Notes under the pieces: generated by a model
What the model was told of the DNA's origin: nothing
Database searches by the model: none
What the model saw: only the letters and a program-made list of their open reading frames with translations
Part shown: positions 25,158 to 36,599 of the stretch, piece by piece
Layout: every line of letters begins with the position of its first letter
How positions within the stretch are numbered: position 1 is the first letter of the stretch
Assembly (NCBI RefSeq): GCF_008831285.2
Contig: NC_045138.2
Span: 4,927,205-4,991,204 of the forward strand
Source of the DNA: Nymphaea colorata
Lineage: Eukaryota; Streptophyta; Magnoliopsida; Nymphaeales; Nymphaeaceae
Direction of reading: 5' to 3'
DNA length: 64,000 nt
Translations under genes and position numbers: made by a program

Positions 25158-25573
25158 TGTTCCCTTGTGTTGTGTCCGTACAGTCATCCTTTACTTTCGT
25201 TGTACTTGTTTTGTTTATGTTGAGTCTTAGTGTAAGTTCAAATGTTCACCTGTGTTTGGAGCACCCTCCCAAAACTGGCCACAAGTGTAAGATTGTGATT
25301 CCTTATTTTGAATAGTCTTGCATGGGAATTCTGTAAGTGGCTTCGGCCATCCTTTGTAGGGAAAGTGTAAAGCTTACTTGCTTTCCCTCATGATGTACTC
25401 AACTGTTTAAGTGAATATATTACGAGTTTCCTTTCACACTCTTTGCGTATTTTATCTTTGAGTTTTCAAAAATGCATTCAAGTAAACTGCACCCACTTGA
25501 ACAAGCTGATGTCTTGCGGCATACTGGCGAGAGTTTACTGCGCCGCATGGTCCGTAGGAGTCGGCCCGTGACA
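25158..25573 (+). repeat. 3' LTR
   Basis: Starts TGTTCCCTT and ends CGTGACA; a diverged copy of 20162-20575. Confidence 0.95.
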
Positions 25574-26094
25574 AGAATGCTGATGTAGCTAAAAGGGAAG
25601 GCACTGAACTTATAGCAGTGCAACGCAGATTTGGTGAATACTGAAGAAATATTGAGACAAAATATTGAATTTCTACTGACATTAACCATCTATAGGGAAT
25701 CTTGAGAATTTGGGAATCAGGCTCTAACGTTTAAGTTTATCATCCCCAGTTCAAATTAAAAAATTAGGATCTTTTTTCCTTGGCTACGTAATATTTCATA
25801 TTTGTAGGCAATCAAATGGGCCCTTATATACTAAATTCTATGGAAATCATGTACACTGTCGATTTCAAAGTCAAACAGCAGAAATTAAGATATGAATCTA
25901 AAAGCTAAATCATTTTTTGAAGAATAATCTAAAATACCCCTCAAAGGAGGAGAGAGAAAATGAGGGAAACAAATAAGTTTCCTCGAACAAAATCTCATCT
26001 CCTTTACTAGGTATTTCTCTCAAACAACCAGCTTGGTTCTATATCTACAACTTAACATACACCATTGATCTATTTAAAAGAAACAGGTTAGATC

Positions 26095-26357
26095 TAAGGG
26101 TGGGTATCGGGCCGGGCCCAGCCCGGCCCGGCCTGACCCATTGAAATTCAAAAATATTTTTTTAAGTATAAAATAACATTTTTTTAATATAAATTATATT
26201 TATTAAGAATAAAAAATATTATTAAAACAAAAAATTAAAATATATATATATTTTTTTTTTTAACTTACCGGGCCTAAACGGGACGGGCCTGGCTGTCGGG
26301 CCCGGGCCTGGCTGTTGGGCCTGGGCAGGGATTTTCCCGGCCCGACGCCCAGTCTTA
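26095..26357. mobile_element. hAT-type MITE inserted at the edge of another
   Basis: Starts TAAGGGTGGGTATCGGGCC, ends GGCCCGACGCCCAGTCTTA; identical flanks GTTAGATC (26087-26094 and 26358-26365). GC-rich GGGCCCGGC ends surround an AT-rich core. Absent from copy A. Confidence 0.85.
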
Positions 26358-26364
26358 GTTAGAT

Positions 26365-26553
26365 CAGGGGTGGACGGAAGGGGGGGGCTTTGCCCCTCTT
26401 CAGAGTTTAAAAATTTTAAAATATTATATGTAACTATAAAAAAAATAGTTATATATATATATATATAATTTGAAAATTTCTATTTTGGTCCATGTTAAAA
26501 TTTTGAAACTATAATTTAGTCCATGCAACAAAAAAATTTTTGCTCCGCCCTTT
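26365..26553. mobile_element. CAGGGG-type MITE adjacent to the previous one
   Basis: Starts CAGGGGTGGACGGAAGG, ends TTTGCTCCGCCCTTT, with GGTTAGAT following and preceding. The other copy has the empty sequence GGTTAGATGATTCC at about 13690. Confidence 0.7.
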
Positions 26554-27069
26554 GGTTAGATGATTCCATCAAGTCTGGTTTATAACAATAACAAATTCTA
26601 GCTTTGTTTACATTGGGTTTTTTTTAAGGAATTGAACTGTTAACATTACATAGCCATGTTCAGGTTTCCCACTGTTTGAGGGACAAAATAATTGGATGGG
26701 TCATATTTTTCATGTTCACCAGCGCATCCTCTATTATGAGGTCGTGTTCCATTCAAAGGATGCTGGTACTGCAGCATGTTTCTGTTCTAGTAAATAATGG
26801 ACCGCTAGAGCTGGGGGCGTGAACTTTTTTTCTTTTTTTTTTGAGTGGGAGAAAACCCATTATTAGGAAAAGAAGGCTGAAGCCCTCCTTTCTTTTGTCT
26901 TCTTTTGAGGCCCAAAACTGCATGAGACCAAGTGAACTTGTCGTTATTCCATTCAACAACTTGAGAGTAGCAACTCCACAATAGAGTTTGTCACCCTTTG
27001 TAATTTTAACGACTAACATCTACATGATTCAAAGTGATGGTCAATTTTTCACTGACCTGTCAGCGGGAT

Positions 27070-27272
27070 TAGCTATGCTCAGAGGCGGAGCCAGGAGGGG
27101 CTCCGCATGGGCCCTGGCTCACCTCAAAAACTTTAAAAAAAAAAATTTACTTGTAAATTTTAGAAAATTTCAATTGTCTTATATAAATATTTTGAAAAAT
27201 GATATTTCGACCCCTATCAAAACTTAAAAACTTTAATTCAGCCCATCTCATGAAAAATTTCTGGCTCTACTC
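27070..27272 (+). mobile_element. GGCGGAGCC-family MITE, copy-B counterpart of 14211
   Basis: CAGAGGCGGAGCCAGGAGGGG to AAATTTCTGGCTCTACTCC. Confidence 0.65.
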
Positions 27273-27782
27273 CTATTTATATTATCCCCTCGAGACAGCT
27301 TTTGCCCCACTTGAGAAGTCAAAATGACAAAATGAGCCATGAAAGAATGCTGCAGCATGTCATGTTCCACCCGTTCCACGTATGATAAATAACACTTCCG
27401 ACCTAGGGAGACATTGTCCGGAATGCCTTTGTCAAACAACCATACGGAGAGGGCCGACGGACATTTGGTCGGATTCACCAACCACCAGCACCAAGGAAGG
27501 AGCCCATTAGTCATGTGGTGTTTAGACTTGAAAAAGCCACGTGCTAGATTTTTCTTTTTTAATTTTATATGTATATTATTTTTTGAAAATTCTCTTAAAA
27601 TGTGCCCAAAAAATGTAAAATGTTAGAGCATCTTCAATTGCTCAATGCATATGGCATCGGGCGGGGGCCTCCAGATTTTCAAAAAAAATAGAATTTATAT
27701 TATTTTTTATGAAAAAATCATTTAAAATGTATAAAAGACAAACTGTGGGCTGTGCTCACCTTTCTGAACATACGTGGTAGTC

Positions 27783-27955
27783 AAGGGCGGAGCCAAGGAG
27801 CTTGGCTCTCCCTCAAAAAAAACAAAAATTTTAAATTAACATATAAATTTTAAAAAAAAATTCGTTGTCTTAATAAAATTTTTAAAAAAATATATTTCAG
27901 CTCCTGTCAAAATTAAGAAACTTTAATGTAAAATTTTTTGCTCCACCTCTTTATG
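27783..27955 (+). mobile_element. GGCGGAGCC-family MITE, copy-B counterpart of 14975
   Basis: CAAGGGCGGAGCCAAGG to TTTGCTCCACCTCTTTATGC. Confidence 0.65.
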
Positions 27956-28313
27956 CATTGTAGTTGTTGACTTTTTTTGGAATGATGAATTAGTAACTTT
28001 TCACTCAATTAAAAATCTAAAAAAACCCACTTTAAAGGTAAAGGAAAAGAGAAACTTTTACTCTTGGCCAGGCAGTGAGTCGTAATACTCTCACTCACCT
28101 GAAAGTAGTATAACAAACTTTAAGAATACTCTTATGCCATGAATTTATCAAACTTTCTCTCTCTCTCTCTCTCTTTAATATGGTAAGGCACACCATGTGT
28201 CCGTCGGCAAGCATTAAGAGTTGTCCAAAAAAAGTTCATTTGTCTAAAGTGGAAAGACTTTCAAGAGTCTGAAATATTGTTATGACAATATTTATTGTAG
28301 TCCTTGTTGAAGG

Positions 28314-29806
28314 AAATTGATAAATCGCAGACCTGTTAGGGTCAGGAGAAAAAACCAGATCCTTAAAATTTTTGTTAAAGCAATATATTTTAAATAAAAT
28401 AAAAAAAAATCCTACTATATTCATGAATACAAAATATGCTTTAATTTAAGTTGTTTATAGAAAAAATGGGGATTACTCCACACTCAAAAAATTGACTTTG
28501 ATGTTGTATGAAAGGGCTGCACAACGAGTCAAAGCCAATTTGGGCTCGACTCGAACTGGCTCGAAAAAACTCGGCTTGAGCTTGACTCGTTTGTAAACAA
28601 GCCGAGCTCGAGTTTAAACTTATACTCGAAACATTAAACGAGTTGAGTTCGAGTTGTAACAACTTGACTTGTTTATGCTCGGCTCAACTCGACTACTGAA
28701 AATCGTTTTATCTAATTACATAAACCGGTTCACGAGCCACCAAAAACCGATTTACCGATTTAGGTTAAGTGTTTTTGTTTACTGTTCGGTTTCCATTTTT
28801 AACCTTTTTCGTTCTTTTGTTTTGTTCGACTTCTCTCTCTCTCCCCTCTCCACCACCGACACCGACTCGCCGACGCACAAGCCATGACTACCACCATCCG
28901 CCTGGCAGAGTTCAGCCACTATCTGACTTCCCTGCTACTTCCAGGTCTCAGCCGGACTGCTGCCTACTAGTATATATGCCTATTGCCTCTCTCTCACACT
29001 CAAACTTTCAGCCATCGCCTCTTTCTTTCACTTTTTGCAGGTTTTGAATGGACCCAAGGGTGGTGCTTTCTGTCGGTTTTAGTAGAACCCAACGCTGCAA
29101 TGCAACAACACTCTAACCCAATGAAACCAACCCACTTTGCTGCCGCTGGTATTCCTCAGCCTTTCTCAACCAACGCACTTTGCTGCTGCCGGTATGCCAC
29201 ACCCTTTCTCTCCACCATCTCACGCTTTCCCTTTCTTATGACATCAGTTTGATTGCTTGTTCAATTGTTCCCCAATCTTGTTCGCATTCTTTTGTGTTGA
29301 ACCCCCTTGTTTTCATGGTTGTACCATAGAATTTGTTCTTGATGATGTTGCAGCGTTTGCTCATTTAACTTACAATACTAAAAATAATATCTCTGTACTA
29401 CAGAACAAGCATACCCTACTTTGTATCGCAGGAAAACCAACAATAAGTTTTCCTTTTGACTTGAGGTAACAAGTTTTGCTTTGGTGTTGTAAATGAGATA
29501 AACAAGTTGACGTAAACAAGTAAAAAATAAATAAAGACATAAACGAGTTAAGCGAGTCAAGCTCGAGCTCGACGTTGTATAATCCAATCGCGCTCGAGCT
29601 TGTATTGAGGAGCTCGACTCGAGTTCGAGCTCGAGCTGGGCAAGCTCGGGCTCAACTCCGCTCCTGTGCAGCCCTATTGTATGAACCACTCAGTTTGACT
29701 TATCATTAAACTAAAAAAGGTTTACCTTAATATATGTTTCTTGTCAACTTATTATTTATATGTGAACAGTCTGGTTTTTGTCCCTGACGTAGTGATATGG
29801 GACAAT
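28314..29806 (+). mobile_element. Long-TIR MITE, copy 6, split by an hAT-type element
   Basis: Left part 28314-28511 and right part 29677-29806 rejoin across the insertion to match 15662-16054. Confidence 0.7.
28512..29676. mobile_element. hAT-type element with unrelated internal sequence
   Basis: Ends AAGGGCTGCACAA and CTGTGCAGCCCTA; identical 8-bp flanks TTGTATGA (28504-28511 and 29677-29684). Subterminal parts carry the GAGCTCGA-type repeats of the small elements, but about 28740-29490 is different: a CT-rich, GC-rich leader-like stretch with splice-like TTTTTGCAG and GTTGCAG sites. No protein is recognised in it and no transposase was found. Confidence 0.88.
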
Positions 29807-30494
29807 CACTCCCTGTTGATGGGACCTTTCATTTATAGATAGTTCTGAGAGGTGACAGTACTGCAAGTTGTTGGTACTGACCTTTATAAGTCCCTTGAGT
29901 ACCCATCAATCTCCTGTGCTAACCTTCTTGAGAGAAAGAGAGAGAGAGAGATTATATGAAAGTCTTTTAACAATAAAAGCTCAATGTACATTGCACCACA
30001 TGTGCATTGGAGAGTGAGTTGTATGAGCTGCTGGTTGCACGCAACCCATATACGCCAAAAGAAAAGGCTAAGGAGTTGGGATATTTTGAAAAATATTTAA
30101 AAACACATATCTTTTTTAGTCTTTTAATTTTTTGCAGTTTTTTTTGTCTCTAGAAAAAGTTTTGTTTTTTATTAACCAATGGTGTTTTTGTTGTTAACCA
30201 TTCCGACGCACAAAAAAATTCATGCACAGTACGGCGTACATAACCCGCTTCATGTGCATTGTGCTTATCCAAGGAGGGGTTGACACTCTAGAATCAGTGA
30301 CTGGCTGGCCACCTACCAGGTCAGGTAGCTATGTCAAATTTTTTTAAGCCTACAATGAATCTATGGGATGCGGTAGCTGACCTTTTAAGCTGACATCTAA
30401 TGCCGACATCTGGCCGCCATGCTTTAACTAGCTGTATTGACAACTTGGTGGAACCTAGAAATTTCTTTTTTTTTTTTTACTTTGGGGGAAAGAG

Positions 30495-30835
30495 GGTAAG
30501 GCTGGGCACCGGGCCGAGCGGCCAGTGGGTACCCGGTACTCGAACCGACTAGAATCCAACCCTGGGTCCAGAAAAAAGGGCACCGGACCAGCCCGATAGT
30601 TTATCGGGCTGGCCTAGGTGGGCCCAATAATTTGTGTTTAATATTTATTTTATTCATTTTTATATTAAAATATAATATTTTATGACGATTAATTACATTT
30701 ATATATTACTTTATATTAATTTAATCGAACCAGGCTCAGGCTCGGGTTTTAATGGTCGAGCTGGGCCCGGCCCCAAGTTTCGAGTACCGGGCCGACCTGA
30801 ACCCTGTTCCTTATCGGGCTGGGTCGGGCTGATGC
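30495..30835. mobile_element. GC-ended MITE (GGCTGGGCACCGGGCC family)
   Basis: Starts AAGGCTGGGCACCGGGCCG and ends TTATCGGGCTGGGTCGGGCT; AT-rich core. A relative lies at about 46435-46690. Boundaries are approximate. Confidence 0.6.
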
Positions 30836-31439
30836 AACGCTTAGAGGAAGGGCGAATAGTATTTTCAAAAATTGAACGGGGGCAAAACAATATTTGTCGA
30901 AATTTTTACATGAGCCCAATTAAAAATTTCAAAAATATAATTATAATTTTTTTTTTTTCAAAATGTGAGAGGGGGAGGGGACCTCCTCCTCCACGCTGGT
31001 GAACAAATTCCTTCCTTTTAGCAGTCTATCAACATACACAACCATTAATATTTGGAGATTACCATTCTGCCTAGATCTGCAAACTGACATTTCACATATT
31101 TGTGCTTCTTGGCATAATCTTTAACTCTGTTATTACAAGCTTCACAAGAACCACTCAAATCTTTTTAACGAGGAAGCCAACAATATATAGCAGTAAGTGA
31201 GAAATTGTGCGGAATTGAAACCAGCAAGCTGTGGAATGTTGCCGGATGACTAAATTACATATAATTAAATTGGAATTAGTCTGCAGCAGGATGTTCAAGA
31301 TGATTAAATATATAAAAATGGTTGCTAAAAACAACATGACATGACCGGATCACTATTTGTAATGGTTCATAGTGTATCAACAATTTATAGTTTTAATAGT
31401 GATAGTGTATTGGGCTTTTAGCGACAAGTGTTTGAATTC

Positions 31440-34210
31440 TTTGAGTTCCATGACATAATATTTGCTCATATTTTTGAGGTCCTGCCAAAAAAAAATTCAT
31501 ATATTCTAGTGATGTGTTCACTAGTATTAGTAACGGTATAGGTATCTATTTCAGTCATATATGCTAGCCATTCACAGCCCAATACTTTGACCCCCAAATA
31601 ACCTTTTTTTTTTATTAAAAAGTAAAACATTGAGGTGCGACGACACAACAATTCAAAAGAAGCTATGCACATTAAGAGACAATAGGGGCGAACATTTCAT
31701 TGTATAATAAATTCAGTTCATACAAAATCACTTCATGTTTCTCAATAACACATATGACAAAAATATCACAGAACCATAACATTGATGTCTAACAAAAATA
31801 AGACATCACAGAGACCAAAACATGATGCTCCGGAACTACAATAAACCCAAAATCTCTCCAATAGGATGAGTTGAGTCATCTGATAAACCTGCTGAGCTGG
31901 GTCCATCAAAACCTGAAAAAGTAAACATCAAAAGGCTTAGCTTTCGTAGTATGGCAACAAACCATATAAATACAAACCCTCTAAAGTAAGGGTTCAAACG
32001 TAGGATATAACAAATACGAAAACAAAACACTATTATGTCATGATAGGAGTATACAGTCACATTTGTCATGGAAACCCCGCACATATATCACGACATGTAT
32101 AGACCACTCAATGGTCACAATTAATACACTCAATAATCACATTCACTTCATGCATATTCACTTCATACACACTTGTCTTATTTATAGTTATTTCATTTAC
32201 ATTGGCTTCAGTGAATTGACAGCTCCTGTGGATGCAAAACATAGGCGCGTGCACACCACGGGTGACCTACAGTAAGGAGACAACCCCCGTGGTGGCTCAA
32301 AATGATATGGATCTGTTCACGTTGCAGCGATAGAATAATCATCTATGGATGTGTGAATTGCAAGGAGAGTTGTTCCTGCCTTCCCTAGGACACCTAAGTT
32401 GGGAAAGCGGGAGCCTAACGCTTCAAGCACTTCATAGAACGATAACTTGGGGCATTGCACCACCTGCGCTTAACATCTCTCAAACACAGTGTTATAACCC
32501 ACTGGCCTCTCATCTATTATTATTTATTAACTTATCATTATGAAAGTGCATCCACAAAATGACCGGTTAGCACACGATGTTGGTTCAGTGCAACCTTACA
32601 TCAATACACTTCCCTATGATGGCTACACTTACAGTTAATACTCTTAGCTGGTCGTCATAACTTTACGGTACATCTACCCTCCAAATTCATTCAATTGCAT
32701 CATGCCCACAACAATGCACACAAAAATTATTGCAACATTCACTCAATCAAACATATTAAACACATCGTACAAAACATAGCTAAACCACTGTGAGTAGTTT
32801 CGATCCATGATTAGCCCGTAGCTATCATATACAATTATCATTCTATGATACTTTCTAATGCACAATCAAGCTCGAAGAGATACTCGACTCGATACCCCGT
32901 CTAATCTCCCCGAGGCAGTTATCATTACTAGCATGCACATGCAATTGCATAGTAATTTTAAAAACAAAATCAATCTCATAATCATTCATTCATACACATA
33001 CATTCATTCAACACAACACAATCATAGGATCCAATGATCTTGAAAAAGTATGCATTCTAACTTTGGCCCCAGGCAAAGATTTCCCTAAAATGTCGTCATA
33101 CCTGTCGCGCGTCACCAAAATACTCAAAATGTCTCGGCCTTCAAATCTTGTCAAGGTCTACTCGACGTGCCCAGTGTACCTACAAAAATATTCAAGCAAT
33201 AAGTTTTCTACTCGTTTCTCTTTAAAGTCTATAAAAGTACAAAATAGGATAATTGAGGTGTAGGTCATCACCTCAAGAAGGTGCCGACATGTAGCATCAG
33301 CCCATAAAGCCCTCCATTAGGCCTCTTCCGAACTCCTTCAGGCACGACCAAACAGTTAAAACTCCAGATTTTTTGTTCAACCTATCACCAATATGTTTCT
33401 CACTTGTTTTCTTAGTTGAGGCATCTTCCCAATAATTACGCTTCCCAACAATCATATTCTTTCCCAACAAGCGACGTAATATGCACATTGACAATAATAT
33501 ACTTCACTAGTTTGCGAAAATAGTTCTAAATCTTCTCAACATCATCAAAATCTCTACCATGCTTTTTAACCGCTTCAATTATTCATACTGAAAAAATAAT
33601 TATATGTATAAATCATCATCCCTCTAAAATAGTCCTAAACCTTTTCCAATATAACAAAGTCTCTAATGTGCATTCTAAGTCATCCAATCTTGAATCTAGT
33701 ATGTTTGAATAATAATTATACATGTGCTAACATAAAACATAGACAATTTAGGCACAATTAGGCCTCGCTCACCCCACTCTTAAAGTCCTAACTGATGTAG
33801 TGCTCCCGGCAGCCACACCAAGTGCTCGACCGATCTCCAAGCGGCTAAAGCTATATGCTGTCGTCACCTCCAACGCCTACTATTTGTTGTTATGAGGGGA
33901 AGGACGTATTCCCCAAGCTGCAATCCAACCAACAGCAAATAATAGAGTGAGAATTAGCAAAAGAGAGATCAAAAGAGAGGTATGTTGTTAGAAGATGGCA
34001 TCTGGCAGTGAGGGAACTGGTTCGGCTGATTTTGACACATGCATAGAATAGAGTGTGAGTAGAGAGACGATGAGAGTGAGAAGTGAAGATCGCCAGAATC
34101 ATCAATAGATTGCAGCTACCTTCAGTCTGCTGCAGCAGCATCGCTTTATAACGGTGGGGAGACGAGAGCCAAAGAAAAAGTGAGGAAATGATTAAAAAAA
34201 GCAACTGACA
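31440..34210. other. Intergenic, unclassified, possibly old retroelement DNA
   Basis: 31432-31560 matches 36415-36540. Positions 31680-33890 have a more balanced composition (CACATTCACTTC, GATCCAATGATC) unlike the MITE regions, but no polyprotein, LTR or host gene could be recognised. Confidence 0.45.
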
Positions 34211-35310
34211 ATCTCTATTAGTTATTTATAAAAAAAAATAATATAAAAAGTTTAACATCCAGTACCCCACTATATTTCAAAATTTTTAAAAAGGTGCAGC
34301 CTTTTTTTCAAGAATTTACCTCAACAACCCAGTATTTTTTCGATCTTTAAAAAATATTGTTATACAAAAATGTCCACCAGAATCCCACAACCTTAAAAAA
34401 AAAATCAAAACATGTTTTGATTCCAGCTTTTACCTGTTCTTGCAAATCAAACATGGAAATAGACTTCCAAGAAACCAAAACACGTTTTACAAACATGAAT
34501 CAGATCTAGAATTAGGGATTATGCCTTTGATTTCACAATTCTAGAATCAACTGGAATTAACATTTCAGAATGCTGGTTCCTGAGGGAGCAAATGATACCA
34601 TAATGAAATTTCCAGAGACAAGTTTCCAGTAGTTCCAAGTTTCTAAGCTATCAAACTATACCTTACATTTCTTAGTTTTATGAGCCTACGTCTTCTAATT
34701 TCCAATAAAAAGAACCACTTTTTTGCAATTTTTGTGAAACACACAACGCTTTTCATAGAAACTAGCTATCAATGGAACGCATAAATTAAACTTCCCTTAA
34801 CCTTATAACTAAAAAAAACTGCATGAAAAAGGTCATGGTCCATGTATGCACATTTCCTCAATCTATTTTCTCCTTTGTCATGAGTTTATGTACCTTGACC
34901 AGCAACGGTGGTACAAAGATTTCTCCCAAGGGTGGGCCATTTTATAATTTTCAAAATCCATACTCATAGGTCCAAATTGAAACTTTATAAATTTTAGTGG
35001 TATAATTTTGATTTTTCAAAAAACTCAAAGGTGGCCATGGCTACACCCTTTACCCTTTAGGTTCCCCTTTAACAAATGTACATGCAAGTATCTCAAGCCA
35101 ATCCACAGTGAGCTTTTTATTGATAAAGTCACTCTACCAAGCCAAGGTGGGGAATTAAGCCATCGATCGTGACCAAGGCCAATAGTGGACGCAGCCAGCT
35201 TAGACCATAGACTGAGGAAGATCAATTCCAATATCAATAGTCCATTAGGGTTTCCTTTTCCACCCTTTATTTCTCCAAGGGTTTTCTCTAAATTGGACTA
35301 TTCTATTGTT
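34210..35310. other. Intergenic, nothing recognised
   Basis: No homology to known proteins in any frame, and no clear repeat ends. Confidence 0.5.
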
Positions 35311-35318
35311 TTCAAAAG

Positions 35319-35478
35319 GGCTGTTTGGCAACAATGACACATCGTTATTGTCTCATGAATCTACTCAAAAAAATGAAGCACATTTGTGGAACATTTAAAG
35401 GAGTTTTATGAATCTGCCCATTTATTTTTAGACAGGTTCATAGGACAGTAGCAGAATGTTAGTGTTACCAAACAGCCC
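35319..35478. mobile_element. Small MITE, GGCTGTTTGG ends
   Basis: Inverted ends GGCTGTTTGGCAACA and TGTTACCAAACAGCC with imperfect flanks TTCAAAAG and CCCAAAAG. A similar but eroded piece is at about 58917-59055. Confidence 0.7.
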
Positions 35479-35670
35479 CAAAAGATGACAAATATATATA
35501 CAAAAAGGCATAAACACGTCATGATAGAGGGGAAATAGAGAATTGAGACCCATGAAAATGTTAATGTCATTTACAGGGCATCAACCTCCTATGTGCATGA
35601 TCCTTCCTATTAACGCTCACTTGGAAGGTAATTCATTCATGATTGGATAGAAGACTTTTACATTTCAAAG

Positions 35671-35852
35671 CAGTGGCAGAGCCACATATAAGCAGCTGTG
35701 GGCAGTTGCCCACACCATTCTCACCAAAATTCTTTGTTTTCCTATTGATGGATTCATTTTTTTGCTTATTTATATACATGAGTTGTGCCCCTAAAGGTAT
35801 GCTCATTCTTGAATTAGTACCCTTCAACTTAAATTTTATGGCTCTATCATTG
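35671..35852. mobile_element. Small hAT-type MITE, GGCAGAGCC family
   Basis: Starts CAGTGGCAGAGCC, ends GGCTCTATCATTG; flanks TTTCAAAG and TTTCAATG. A relative with GGCGGAGCCACATATAGGC lies at about 50926-51120. Confidence 0.8.
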
Positions 35853-36094
35853 TTTCAATGATCGATTTCTTTCCTTGACTTTTTTTTGTACTTGATTACA
35901 ATTATAATCCCTAAAACAATAATGCTTGGTTGCCGCATGTTTTATTCTATCATTGGCAGCCTCCTCATTTTGTGTTTGCGGATCAAGAGAGGTTTGCGGT
36001 TTGTGTCTGTGTGTCTGTGTGTGTGTGGAGCTCAAGCTTCACAGTAGAGAGATCTAGTTCTTGTATCCTAACAGCCCCCTTCAAACTCAATGGG

Positions 36095-36412
36095 TCAGAC
36101 CGTGAGTTTGCTTCGATGCTGAAAAAAAATATTGACAGGCAAAGCTTTGGTAAGGGAGTAGGCATGCTGATGTGATGAAGGAATATGTCCAACTTGAATT
36201 TTACCTTGGGCAACCTGATTTCCCATAAAATATATATCTATTTCAATACGCTTGCTTTTGCCCTGCATTGTGGCATTTTCTATCATGTAAATATCTGACA
36301 CATTGTTGCATCAAATAATGAGAGATTTAGATAAGGTCATCCCAATATCTTTAAGCAGGTATTGAATCCAGAACACTTCTTTTGTAGTGTTTGCAATGGA
36401 GTGTCCATATAT
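36095..36412 (-). pseudogene. Ty1/copia RNase H remnant
   Basis: Two adjacent frames read VFWIQYLLKDIGMTLSK and then KSKRIEIDIYFMGNQVAQGK with LTKALP...RSKL, the C-terminal end of a copia polyprotein. A frameshift separates them and no LTRs or other domains are visible nearby. Confidence 0.8.
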
Positions 36413-36599
36413 TGTTCCTTTGAGTTCCATGATATAATATTTGCTCAAATTTTTGAGGTCTGCAAAAAAAAAAAAAAGATGACATATCCTAACAATGTTT
36501 TCACCAGTATTAGCAACGGTATATATATCTGAAGTGGCGATACCCTTCACCATTATTTATACCGGCAATGATTGGCACCGGTATATTATGTACCGGTGA

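Larger units (their letters stand above)
20157..25578 (+). mobile_element. Degenerate Ty3/gypsy LTR retrotransposon (chromovirus type)
   Basis: Complete structure but inactive. It is flanked by the 5-bp target duplication AGAAT (20157-20161 and 25574-25578), with LTRs of 414 and 416 bp ending TG...CA. Order is gag, protease, RT, RNase H, integrase, chromodomain, which is diagnostic of Ty3/gypsy chromoviruses. Each domain is interrupted by stops or frameshifts. The two LTRs look about 85-90% identical by eye with many transitions, so the insertion is old. The same insertion point is empty in the other duplication copy at 13594-13598. Confidence 0.95.
16804..30439. repeat. Tandem duplication, copy B with later insertions
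   Basis: Second copy of 9020-16803. It begins abruptly inside an hAT-type element (16804-16908 equals the right third of 8725-9106). It is enlarged by the chromovirus (5.4 kb), the 28512-29676 element (1.2 kb) and the stacked elements at 26095-26554. Downstream of 30439 the ancestral right flank continues. Confidence 0.9.
28190..31430. repeat. Older nested repeat, counterpart of 10300-12560
   Basis: Shares the order GGCACACCATG block, long-TIR MITE, TAGTGATATG block, GTATTGACAACTTGG, then 30840-31430 matching 11790-12540 (AGGAAGCCAACAAT, TTAGCGACAAG). More diverged than the tandem copies, so older. Split by a hAT-type insertion at 28512 and a GC-rich insertion at about 30495-30835. Confidence 0.75.

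Noticed and set aside
33063-34204. Possible host exons in the 33-34 kb region
   Set aside because: Short frames without homology or supported splice sites; left as unclassified intergenic DNA.
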